A stretch of 64,000 bases of DNA from assembly GCA_020848695.1 (NCBI GenBank), contig JADLHT010000044.1:60514-124513 (forward strand), written 5' to 3'. The stretch comes from Saprospiraceae bacterium (lineage in GTDB: Bacteria; Bacteroidota; Bacteroidia; Chitinophagales; Saprospiraceae). The notes beneath the pieces were generated by a model. That model was not told where the DNA came from, made no database searches, and was given only the letters and a program-made list of their open reading frames with translations. Positions 1-8,837 of the stretch are shown piece by piece. The translations under genes and the position numbers were made by a program. The first letter of the stretch is position 1, and the number at the start of each line of letters is the position of its first letter.

Positions 1-300
1 AGTCTTCTCTATTTTATGCTTAATAAAATATTCTACAGCTTTAACATCATGTTTCGTAACTTTCTCTATTTCTTTAATTTGTATGAAATCTTTATCCTGA
101 AAATCGATATATAAACTATGTAAGTAATTCAGTTGATTTTTACTTATTTTAATCTTTAATACTTTCTGAAGGAAGTCGATAAAATAAAGTATTTCGACTT
201 TAATTCGATATTGAAACAAGGCATGCTCAGAAAAAAAATTTGAAAGCCTTTGAACCTTTTCCCGATATCTGCCATCAATTGGGCTTATTGCTCTGTTCAT
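1..300 (-). CDS. purB: Adenylosuccinate lyase, N-terminal part (truncated by window edge)
   Basis: Manual minus-strand translation from ATG at 300: MNRAISPIDGRYREKVQRLSNFFSEHALFQYRIKVEILYF...IKEIEKVTKHDVKAVEYFIKHKIEKT; SPIDGRY and TKHDVKAVEYF are PurB signatures. Not in ORF track because it runs off the edge. Confidence 0.93.
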   Translation of the reverse strand, partial: MNRAISPIDGRYREKVQRLSNFFSEHALFQYRIKVEILYFIDFLQKVLKIKISKNQLNYLHSLYIDFQDKDFIQIKEIEKVTKHDVKAVEYFIKHKIEKT

Positions 301-305
301 TACTT

Positions 306-830
306 CTATGCTTCAGATTTTTCACCAATAAAATTATGTTCCTTATACTTGAATAATATATTAAAAGTTGTTAAGCTTCCATATATTCGTGTCAAATACT
401 GTTGCAAATTTATTTTTTCTTCTTCTGAAATATTGCTGGCATTTATCTTTTGTTCCATTACTCTCAAACGATCTCGTGTCATGATAATTTTGTGAAAAAA
501 TGTTTCGATTGGAATTTCTTTTTCTTTCAATGAAGCATCATCAGGTTTTAATATCATTTTACCATTTTTCCATTTGTCATTTAAGGGAATAATCTCAGAT
601 ATATCTGACCAAGCCTTTAGAATCTTAGCAAGGCTTTTTTCCGCTTCTGTAAATGAAACAGTTTCTGAAGGGGCAATAGCTTCAATAATTTCCCATTGAT
701 TATATTCTTTGCCAACAGATTTAATTCCAAATTGTGTATAACACACTTTATATGCAGCTACATCAATTTCAATAATAACACCATCTCCAAAGGCAGGATG
801 CTTAATCCTGGAACCAACACCTAATATCAT
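306..830 (-). CDS. Conserved hypothetical protein with N-terminal PcrA-tudor-like GxRIKHPAFGDGVI motif
   Basis: Complete ORF, 5 nt upstream of purB on the same strand; N-terminus resembles the C-terminal tudor-like domain of PcrA/UvrD helicases. Confidence 0.6.
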   Translation of the reverse strand: MILGVGSRIKHPAFGDGVIIEIDVAAYKVCYTQFGIKSVGKEYNQWEIIEAIAPSETVSFTEAEKSLAKILKAWSDISEIIPLNDKWKNGKMILKPDDASLKEKEIPIETFFHKIIMTRDRLRVMEQKINASNISEEEKINLQQYLTRIYGSLTTFNILFKYKEHNFIGEKSEA

Positions 831-931
831 AACTAATTATTGAGTTTAATATACTGCAAATATATTATTAATAATTAATATGCTTTAGAGTTCATAATCA
901 TTTCTAATCAATAAAAAGAATAGTTAAAAAA

Positions 932-1603
932 TCAATTTTTTATTGCTCTGGTCATCTCCCTTTTTCCAGGAGGTCCTGGTAGTTTCTCAACATAAAATCC
1001 TGCTTTCTTCAGATCTCTTCTGAACTGGCCTTGGGCACAAAAGGTTACAAGGCGTCCATTTGCTTCAAGTAAATTATAAAGTTTATTTAATGAATCTAAA
1101 TTCCATAATTCCGATTGAGCTTGCGGTCCAAATGCGTCAAAATATATTAAATCAAATTTTTCATTCGTTGAATAGTCACTCCAATTACAATGCCTCTTAA
1201 GTAAATTAAAATAGGGTGTAATTGATACTATTTTATCCCATTCTGATTTCTGAATAATATGAAGTATCTCCTTGGAATTCGGGAAATAATATTGCTCGGT
1301 ATAGTTTAGTTTTGAGAAAATTTGATCTGAAATTATAAAATTGTCAATCGAAGTGTATTGTATCTTTTTAAAATATTCTTCAGCAAGCTTTGAACTAAGC
1401 CAGGTATTTAATCCTGTGCCGAAACCAAATTCAAAAATTTTTATAGTTTCTGAAGTTTCTATTAAGGGTAATAGCCCATTCCGAATATAAATAAAGAGAC
1501 TTTCCTGAATTGCACCATGTTGAGAATGATAAGTAGTTTGTAATTTATCATTAAGCAAGGTGCTTGAACCATCGGAAGTAATAATATGCTTAAGCAAGGT
1601 CAA
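932..1603 (-). CDS. mnmD: tRNA (5-methylaminomethyl-2-thiouridine)(34)-methyltransferase MnmD-like
   Basis: TSDGSSTL...YHSQHGAIQESLFIY, FEFGFGTGLN, FDLIYFDAFGPQAQSELW, LPGPPGKREMTRA are MnmD/MnmC1 signatures; TTG start at 1603. Confidence 0.9.
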   Translation of the reverse strand: MTLLKHIITSDGSSTLLNDKLQTTYHSQHGAIQESLFIYIRNGLLPLIETSETIKIFEFGFGTGLNTWLSSKLAEEYFKKIQYTSIDNFIISDQIFSKLNYTEQYYFPNSKEILHIIQKSEWDKIVSITPYFNLLKRHCNWSDYSTNEKFDLIYFDAFGPQAQSELWNLDSLNKLYNLLEANGRLVTFCAQGQFRRDLKKAGFYVEKLPGPPGKREMTRAIKN

Positions 1604-1609
1604 TAAAAA

Positions 1610-1632
1610 AGCCGATTCGAATTGAATCGGCT
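1610..1632 (-). terminator. Hairpin with U-tract on minus strand (intrinsic terminator-like)
   Basis: AGCCGATTC-gaatt-GAATCGGCT perfect 9-bp stem, followed on the minus strand by TTTTTATTG; lies between the 55-aa lipoprotein ORF and mnmD. Confidence 0.6.
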
Positions 1633-1656
1633 CATAATAATATTTCGAATAATTAT

Positions 1657-1824
1657 TTAAAATAAAAGACTAAAGAAGGATAGAGCATTCTTGAATAAGA
1701 TAGTAAGATTATCCATTATGCTAAAATCGTAAGGACATCCGTACCCTCTGTTACAAGAACTTAAACCAACCAAAACAAAGAATAACAAAACCAACTCTGA
1801 AGGAGAAATTTTTCTATTTTTCAT
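1657..1824 (-). CDS. Small lipoprotein, 55 aa (not in ORF track)
   Basis: Manual translation: MKNRKISPSELVLLFFVLVGLSSCNRGYGCPYDFSIMDNLTILFKNALSFFSLLF*; signal peptide with LSSC lipobox. Confidence 0.6.
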   Translation of the reverse strand: MKNRKISPSELVLLFFVLVGLSSCNRGYGCPYDFSIMDNLTILFKNALSFFSLLF

Positions 1825-1919
1825 ATTACCTACGTTTTATTATTTATAAAACGGCGACAAATATACATTATTTTATCATTTTCAAGTATGTTTGTTTACA
1901 AATTATTATATATACTAAT

Positions 1920-3257
1920 ATGAATCAAAGAGTTCATCTTATTGCGATTGGAGGAAGTATTATGCATAATCTAGCCTTAGCGCTTCATTCTCAGGGTTTT
2001 ATAGTAAGTGGCTCTGATGATCAGATCTATGAGCCTGCCAGATCAAGACTGCAAAACAGAGGAATTTGTCCTGAAAAAGAAGGTTGGTATCCTGATAAAA
2101 TTAACAATGACTTAAGTTTTGTGGTATTGGGGATGCACGCAAAGTCTGATAATCCTGAGCTGATTCGAGCCCAAGAAATCGGATTAAAATTGTACTCTTT
2201 CCCTGAATTTGTAGCAATTCTGTATAGAGATTCATTCAAGATTGTTGTAGCTGGATCACACGGAAAGACAACGACTACATCAATGTTAATGCATGTATTT
2301 AAGTCACTGCAAATTGAATTTGATTATTTGGTAGGAGCACAGCTTGAAGGCTTTAATGAGATGGTAAGTATTAATCATGCAAAATATACTATTATAGAAG
2401 GAGATGAATATCTGAGTAGCTGTCTTGATTCCAGACCAAAATTTCTTCATTATAATCCTGAACTTGTTATTATTACGGGAATTGCATGGGATCACTATAA
2501 TGTCTTTCCAACTTTTGAATTGTATAAAGAATCATTTGTCTCACTACTTCAATCAATGAGACAAAACTCAGTTCTAATTTGGTACTCTGGCGATCCTGAT
2601 TTAGAAGAAATTGTAAGTAAGCATGGTTCTCATTTGAATTGTATTTCATACCAAGAACCGGAATATATTATTCGACAGAACAAAAGTTTTTTAGTAAACG
2701 AAGAGGCATGTTATTCACTTGAAATATTTGGAAAGCATAACCTTCAGAATATGAATTCAGTTATACAAGTTTGTAAATATCTGCAACTTGATCTTATTCA
2801 GACCTGTCTTTCTTTATCAAGTTTTAAAGGTGCTGCAAAACGATTACAAATATTGTTTAAAAATGATCAAATTACGATATTTCAGGATTTTGCCCATGCT
2901 CCATCAAAGGTCAAAGCAACTATACAAGCCTTACGGGAGACGTTTAAAAATCAGACCATAAAGTGTTTTTTAGAATTGCACACTTACAGCAGTCTAAATC
3001 ATAATTTCTTACCACAATACTATAACACTTGTGGAGATTGTAACACTTTAAATATTTATTATGATCCAAAAGCCTTGGAAATAAAGGGCATGCAGGCATT
3101 AGACGAAAATTTTATTAAACAATGCTTTGGAAGATCTGATATTAATATAATTACAAATTCTCATCAATTAGAACATGAAATCCAGGAGTCTTTAAAAGAA
3201 GAAGGTATAATAGCGTTTTTAGGATCTGGTAATTGGGGTGGGGTAAGTCTTTATTAA
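1920..3257 (+). CDS. mpl: UDP-N-acetylmuramate:L-alanyl-gamma-D-glutamyl-meso-diaminopimelate ligase-like Mur ligase
   Basis: IAIGGSIMHNLALALHSQGFIVSGSD, VVAGSHGKTTTTSM, EGDEY, FQDFAHAPSKVKAT; Mpl-like Mur ligase. Confidence 0.88.
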   Translation: MNQRVHLIAIGGSIMHNLALALHSQGFIVSGSDDQIYEPARSRLQNRGICPEKEGWYPDKINNDLSFVVLGMHAKSDNPELIRAQEIGLKLYSFPEFVAILYRDSFKIVVAGSHGKTTTTSMLMHVFKSLQIEFDYLVGAQLEGFNEMVSINHAKYTIIEGDEYLSSCLDSRPKFLHYNPELVIITGIAWDHYNVFPTFELYKESFVSLLQSMRQNSVLIWYSGDPDLEEIVSKHGSHLNCISYQEPEYIIRQNKSFLVNEEACYSLEIFGKHNLQNMNSVIQVCKYLQLDLIQTCLSLSSFKGAAKRLQILFKNDQITIFQDFAHAPSKVKATIQALRETFKNQTIKCFLELHTYSSLNHNFLPQYYNTCGDCNTLNIYYDPKALEIKGMQALDENFIKQCFGRSDINIITNSHQLEHEIQESLKEEGIIAFLGSGNWGGVSLY

Positions 3258-3309
3258 AAAGTTATATTTTGGAAGGAATAAATTATACTTATGTAGGCGT
3301 TTGTATTGT

Positions 3310-3744
3310 CTAAAGTTGAGTATATTCAATTTCAGAAGTTTCCAGTATTTTTTGAGTTGAGTCTGCATGATTAATCAAAAAGTATAAGTTTTTTATATCT
3401 TCTGAATTGTTCGGGTCCGTTTTTTTAAATTGACATAGGTCGTTAATCAACAACAATAGTAATTCTTTATAATAAGATTTATCGGATTCTTCTGAAACTA
3501 TCTTTTCAAAATTGTCCATCCGAATAACAATATGATTATTTTCAATCCATTCCAGATCTAATAGACAATCAAACAATGAATCCAAATTTCGACCATAGTA
3601 TTGGGGAAAATTCAATGCGTTGGTTACTTCTGTATGAAAATCATATTCTGTTGTGCAACACTCTCCATTTATGTTTGCAATAAAGTAATTGTCAAGTTTG
3701 ATCTGAACATCGGCATTAAATAAATATATTGTAAATGGACTCAT
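3310..3744 (-). CDS. Barstar family ribonuclease inhibitor
   Basis: FPQYYGRNLDSLFDCLLDLEW matches the barstar core (FPxYYGxNxDALxDCLxDL); overlaps the barnase-like gene by 4 nt. Confidence 0.85.
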   Translation of the reverse strand: MSPFTIYLFNADVQIKLDNYFIANINGECCTTEYDFHTEVTNALNFPQYYGRNLDSLFDCLLDLEWIENNHIVIRMDNFEKIVSEESDKSYYKELLLLLINDLCQFKKTDPNNSEDIKNLYFLINHADSTQKILETSEIEYTQL

Positions 3745-4217
3745 AGGTCTTTCCTGATTTTAATAAAAGTTTTATAATGATCTTTTGTATAGTATGCGGA
3801 AGAATCTGATCCTGTAATTAGTCTTTCTGCTCCGCGACTCTTTCCTGAAACTTTGGGATGTACGTCCCATTCCCTGTATTTTATTCTTCTATTGTAATCA
3901 TCAAATTGGATTAATCGTTTTTCACGATTACTGAATATCCGACCACCGATAAATCCATTCGGTGCCTTATTGTTTTTAGAAATGTATTCAAATGTTTTAT
4001 AGACATATTCCGGAATTGCATTGTTTTTTACCGCATTTTTATCTCCAAAAATGTTAGTTGTTGCCGTATCAAATCTTCCCTTATACTTTTCTTCATTCCT
4101 GGAATCAGAAGCTTTTTTTTCTTGTCTGTTTTGATAAAGTTTTAAACCAATAAGTCCTACCACCATCAAAGCGAGTAATACAAAATGTATCCATGCTCTT
4201 GATGTTTTGGAATTCAT
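3741..4217 (-). CDS. Membrane-anchored barnase-like (microbial RNase N1/T1) ribonuclease
   Basis: C-terminus GGRIFSNREKR...YREWDVHPK...SRGAERLITGSDSSAYYTKDHYKTFIKIRKDL parallels barnase GGDIFSNREG...WREADIN...RNSDRILYSSD...TTDHYQTFTKIR; N-terminal TM WIHFVLLALMVVGLIGL. Confidence 0.88.
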   Translation of the reverse strand: MNSKTSRAWIHFVLLALMVVGLIGLKLYQNRQEKKASDSRNEEKYKGRFDTATTNIFGDKNAVKNNAIPEYVYKTFEYISKNNKAPNGFIGGRIFSNREKRLIQFDDYNRRIKYREWDVHPKVSGKSRGAERLITGSDSSAYYTKDHYKTFIKIRKDL

Positions 4218-4219
4218 AC

Positions 4220-7200
4220 TTATTTCGAAATCAATTTATTAACAAAAGCACGTGTATTATAACCAAGCATATACATAGCCGGCACGGCTAGAAGAGTAAG
4301 GAAAGTTGAAACAATCAATCCGAAAATTATAGTCCAAGCCAAGGGACCCCAAAATGCAACATTGTCTCCACCAAGATAGAACTTAGCATCGAAATGAGTC
4401 AATAAGCTTTCAAAATCCATATTTAGCCCGATTGCCAATGGAATCAATCCAAGTATTGCGGATATTGCAGTTAGTATTACTGGGGTAATTCTGGTAGCAC
4501 CTCCTTCCACTACCGCATCTTTTAAACCTAGTCCTCGTTCTCTTAATTCATCAATAAACTCTATCAGCAATATACCATTTCTGACAACAATTCCTGCTAA
4601 AGAAAATATTCCAACTCCGGTCATTACAACACTAAATTTCATACTAAACAATCCAAATCCTAAAGCGATACCTATGAGTGAGAATAACACGGTGCTAAAA
4701 ATAATCAGTGGTTTAACCATTGAATTAAACTGAATTACCATGATTAGCAGCATGAGTGCCAAAGCGGCTCCGAAGGCTAGGCTAAGAAAATTGGCTGTTT
4801 CCTGTTGCTGTTCGAGTTCTCCGGTAAAAGAAATTTCGTATCCTTCCGGTAAATCAATTTTTGAAACTTCGTTTTTAATTTCCTCCACCACAGCATTTGG
4901 ACTAAAACCAACGGAAACATCTGAAGAAAGAGTAATTAATCTTTTTTGATTTTTTCGATTGATGCTGCTGATAGAATTACCATTTCTGATCTTGGCGAAT
5001 GCAGAAAGTGGAATTGATTTAAATTGTTGAGAAGCCATGTCCATGAATGAAACATTGAGGGACAATATTCTTTCCAATTCTGATCGATCATTTTCATTAA
5101 GTCTTAACTGAATTGGATATTCATCTTTTGAATCTCTATATTTTGATACTTCTTTTCCAAACAATGCTGTTCTTATTTCTGTACCGATTTGAGCCAGACT
5201 TACCCCTTCACGTTGAGCTTTTTCTTCATCCAGGTCAATGATAATTTCTGGTTTGCTGATTTGAAAATCTGAACTTAACCCAGCAACTCCTTTAATGTCT
5301 GAATTATTAATTGTGAATTCAATCTTTTTGACCAATTGATCCAATTCGTCAAAATCATCACCACTTACTTCCATGTTTATAGCTTTACCAACCGGTGGTC
5401 CATGATTTTCCTTTTCAACTTTAATTTCAGCTCCGGCGATTCCATCTTTAAATTCTGTTTTAAGATCTTCTAGAATTTTGGATGTTGAATGACCGTTTCG
5501 ATCCGCAAACTTTTTAAACGCAACAGTTACTTTGCTTTTGTTGGGAGTTGGTACTCGATCGGGATTGTCTTGAGTTCCGGCACCTAATCCTATATTTGAA
5601 ATTACAGAAGTAACAATTGGGTTATCTTTTCCAATTACTTTATAGACCTTATTTTCAATTTCTCGTGTTACAGAATCCGTCAGAAGAGCATCAGTGCCCA
5701 TTGGTAATTTGCAATATACAAATGCAAAATTAGGATCGCCTTCCGGAAAGGTTTCAATTCTTGGATTCGTACTAAAATACCAGATCCAAGAGAATATTAA
5801 TATAAGAAAAGAGGAAATAATTACCACAACAGGTTTTAATCCTCCCAGTAAATAGTTTAACAGTCTCCTGTAACCCAACAAAAAGTTTGCCCAAACAATA
5901 TTTTGAAATGAATGGATGAGCTTTTCGAAAATAAAATGATACAATAAAATTAGAATAATACATAGAACTGAAAAATTACCCAAACCCTTACCCGTTCCGA
6001 AGTATCCGACCAGTGCTAAAAATAGAAAGAAGATAAAGATTTTATAATAATCTTTAATAGACGATGAATTATTCGCGTGATCTTTTTTCATAAAAGAAAC
6101 GGCAAAAACTGGATTCATAACAAAAGCTACGAATAAAGATGCTCCTAAAGTAACAATTAATGTGACCGGTAAATTAGACATAAACTTTCCAATTATTCCG
6201 GGCCAGAATAATAAGGGAACAAAAGGCATTAAAGTAGTCAAAGTGCCTGTTAATACCGGAAGAAAAACTTCGCCAGCAGCTTCTTTTGCTGCTTGTACAA
6301 TACTTATGCCTGGTGTTTTAGTAAAAATACGATGTGTATTTTCAATAACTACAATTGCATCGTCCACAATAATACCCAATGCTAACAATAATGAAAACAA
6401 GACAATAACATTCATAGTTAAACCCATTGTTGGAAGAATTATAAAAGCTACCAAGCAAGAAAGAGGAACAGCAAGTCCTACAAAAAAAGCATTGGTAAAT
6501 CCCATAAAAAACATCAATACAAATACAACAAAAATAAATCCAAGTATTACAGTATTAAACAAATCATGCAATTGAACTCTGGTGTTATCTGAAGTGTCTC
6601 CCGTTGTTTTGATGGTTATTCCTTCCGGAAATTTATGAGTTTTGTATTCGTCAATAATTTTATAAATTTTGTCAGTGGCTTCGATAAGATTTTCGCCGCT
6701 TCTTTTAATAACATTGAGTGTTACAACAGGTTTATTGTCTAATCTTGCAAAATCTTGCTTTTCTTTAAATGCATCTTTGACTTCTGCAATATCTTTAAGA
6801 AAGACTTCATTTCCTTGAAAAGTTCTAACAATAATATTACCAATTTCTTCGGGTTTGTGAAATTCGCCTGTAACTCTAACGTTTCTTCTTAAATTCTGAA
6901 TATTTAATTCTCCACCTGAAATGTTCAGATTTTGTCTCTGAATTGCACCTTCAATATCATTGAAAGTCAAGTTGAGTAAATTCATTTTAGCAAGGTCAAC
7001 ATTAATTTGTATTTCTCTTTCGACTCCACCAATAATATCAACACGCGTTATTTCTTTTAAAGTTTCAATTTTGTCTTGAAGTTGTTCCGCATAAGCTTTA
7101 ATTCGATCTAAAGGAAAATCACCTGCAATATTGATATTCATTATCGGCATTTCTGAAAAATCGAATTCTTGAACCTGAGGATCAGTCTTCAAGTCATTAG

Positions 7201-7582
7201 GAAGGTCTTTCTTGGCTTTGTCAACAGCATCGGAAACGCGTTGTTTGCAAAGCTTAGGGTCCATATTGGTATTAAATTCTGCAATAACCATAGAGAAATC
7301 AGAAATCGAACTACTGGTTACTTTTTTAATGCCATTAATAGATTTTAATTGCTTTTCGATTTGCTTTGAAATAAGATTTTCAACATCCTGTGGTGTTGCT
7401 CCGGGATAAACAGTAGCAATGGAAACTGTTGGAATAACAATATCTGGAAATAACTCTTTAGGGGTTTGTTGATAAGCTACATAGCCGGTTATACAGATCA
7501 GGATTGTAAAAATATAAACAGCAGTTGCGTTTTTTATACACCAATTGGTAAATCCCAATTGCTTTGTTTTAATTGGATTCAT
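4220..7582 (-). CDS. Efflux RND transporter permease subunit (AcrB/MMPL family)
   Basis: 1120 aa; KELFPDIVIPTVSIATVYPGATPQDVE, GIIVDDAIVVIENTHR, repeated RND architecture. Confidence 0.95.
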   Translation of the reverse strand: MNPIKTKQLGFTNWCIKNATAVYIFTILICITGYVAYQQTPKELFPDIVIPTVSIATVYPGATPQDVENLISKQIEKQLKSINGIKKVTSSSISDFSMVIAEFNTNMDPKLCKQRVSDAVDKAKKDLPNDLKTDPQVQEFDFSEMPIMNINIAGDFPLDRIKAYAEQLQDKIETLKEITRVDIIGGVEREIQINVDLAKMNLLNLTFNDIEGAIQRQNLNISGGELNIQNLRRNVRVTGEFHKPEEIGNIIVRTFQGNEVFLKDIAEVKDAFKEKQDFARLDNKPVVTLNVIKRSGENLIEATDKIYKIIDEYKTHKFPEGITIKTTGDTSDNTRVQLHDLFNTVILGFIFVVFVLMFFMGFTNAFFVGLAVPLSCLVAFIILPTMGLTMNVIVLFSLLLALGIIVDDAIVVIENTHRIFTKTPGISIVQAAKEAAGEVFLPVLTGTLTTLMPFVPLLFWPGIIGKFMSNLPVTLIVTLGASLFVAFVMNPVFAVSFMKKDHANNSSSIKDYYKIFIFFLFLALVGYFGTGKGLGNFSVLCIILILLYHFIFEKLIHSFQNIVWANFLLGYRRLLNYLLGGLKPVVVIISSFLILIFSWIWYFSTNPRIETFPEGDPNFAFVYCKLPMGTDALLTDSVTREIENKVYKVIGKDNPIVTSVISNIGLGAGTQDNPDRVPTPNKSKVTVAFKKFADRNGHSTSKILEDLKTEFKDGIAGAEIKVEKENHGPPVGKAINMEVSGDDFDELDQLVKKIEFTINNSDIKGVAGLSSDFQISKPEIIIDLDEEKAQREGVSLAQIGTEIRTALFGKEVSKYRDSKDEYPIQLRLNENDRSELERILSLNVSFMDMASQQFKSIPLSAFAKIRNGNSISSINRKNQKRLITLSSDVSVGFSPNAVVEEIKNEVSKIDLPEGYEISFTGELEQQQETANFLSLAFGAALALMLLIMVIQFNSMVKPLIIFSTVLFSLIGIALGFGLFSMKFSVVMTGVGIFSLAGIVVRNGILLIEFIDELRERGLGLKDAVVEGGATRITPVILTAISAILGLIPLAIGLNMDFESLLTHFDAKFYLGGDNVAFWGPLAWTIIFGLIVSTFLTLLAVPAMYMLGYNTRAFVNKLISK

Positions 7583-7600
7583 TGTGCTTCAAGTAAAAAA

Positions 7601-8728
7601 TTATAATTGAATTGCTTGTCCATCAACAATTTCGGAGTAACCTGTAGTTATTATAATATCTCCTTTTGATAAACCTTTTTCTACAACGATATTTCCGTCA
7701 TAGCTTGATCCTGTTTGGATAACTCGTTTTTTAGCTCTAAGCTGTCCATCAACATTTACTGCGACAAGAATATAGTCCTCTCCACTGACACTTCTTTGTA
7801 TATAATTGGAATTAACTGTAATTACATTGCTGTAGTTCGCGTCATTAATTTTTAGTTTTGCAGTTTGATTTGCTTTAAAACTATTTGAGCCTGGCAAGGG
7901 TGCTTCTATCAGAATTGTACGGCTTGAAGTATTAACGGATTGAGCTGTAAAGTTTAAAGTGGTTTCAATCTCCTTATCTATATCCGGAAAATACACTGTA
8001 ACCTTATCTCCTTTCTTAACTTTTCCAATATAAATATCACTCAGTTTTGCTTTAACCTTAAGTTTAGAATTATTTACTACTCTAATGCCATTAAAGCCTG
8101 GAGCAGCATTTTCACCAATTCTGACCTTTATTTCGTCAATAGTTCCATTCACTGGTGACTTAATATTGGTCATGTCTAGTTGAGAATGTAAGGTTGCTAA
8201 TTTCTTTTCAAGTTGATCTTTTTGATTTTTAGCCATTAGATACTGTGCTTCTGATCCAATGTTTTGTTCCCATAGAGATTTCTGCTTGTCATACATTGTA
8301 TGTGCTAAGGCAATGCTAGTTTTAAGTTCTTCAATTCCTTGATAAATAATATTGGCATCAAGCTTAGCAAGGGTCTGACCTGATCTAACATAATCTCCCT
8401 CTTTAACCAATATTTTCTTTACAACTCCTGGCATTTGAGGTGCTGCTAATACATTAAGTTCTGCATCAACCATTCCTTGTGCTTCAATAAAATGTTTGAA
8501 ATTTTGCAGGATCAAGGTATCTAAAGTAACTTTCTTTGATTTTATAACCCTTTGGTTTGTATCCGATTTCGAAATTATCAACTCCAAATCATTAATTCGT
8601 TCATTGGATTTTTTGACAAGTTCTTTAAGAGCTAGAATTTCATCCTGTGGGGACTGCTGTTTCTTGCTACAAGAAGCAGACAGACATAGTATTGGCAAGA
8701 TTAATAATATTGATCTAAGTAATGACAT
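7601..8728 (-). CDS. Efflux RND transporter periplasmic adaptor (HlyD/MFP), lipoprotein
   Basis: LCLSASC lipobox; VKEGDYVRSGQTLAKLD biotinyl-lipoyl motif; directly upstream of the RND permease. Confidence 0.93.
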   Translation of the reverse strand: MSLLRSILLILPILCLSASCSKKQQSPQDEILALKELVKKSNERINDLELIISKSDTNQRVIKSKKVTLDTLILQNFKHFIEAQGMVDAELNVLAAPQMPGVVKKILVKEGDYVRSGQTLAKLDANIIYQGIEELKTSIALAHTMYDKQKSLWEQNIGSEAQYLMAKNQKDQLEKKLATLHSQLDMTNIKSPVNGTIDEIKVRIGENAAPGFNGIRVVNNSKLKVKAKLSDIYIGKVKKGDKVTVYFPDIDKEIETTLNFTAQSVNTSSRTILIEAPLPGSNSFKANQTAKLKINDANYSNVITVNSNYIQRSVSGEDYILVAVNVDGQLRAKKRVIQTGSSYDGNIVVEKGLSKGDIIITTGYSEIVDGQAIQL

Positions 8729-8837
8729 AATAATTTGTAGGTATTAGCTTCGAAAGCAACAATAAAATTTTTAATAGGTTGAAATAAGTATTTAACTACA
8801 GCGTAGCGTTCACATTTTATTAATAAAAAAATAAAAC

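Noticed and set aside
250-495. 81-aa plus-strand ORF
   Set aside because: Antisense to purB 5' end and the 174-aa gene; both minus-strand proteins are better supported.
6162-6575. 137-aa plus-strand ORF antisense to the RND permease
   Set aside because: Lies entirely inside a well-supported conserved gene; low-complexity TNINTTKIN translation typical of antisense ORFs.
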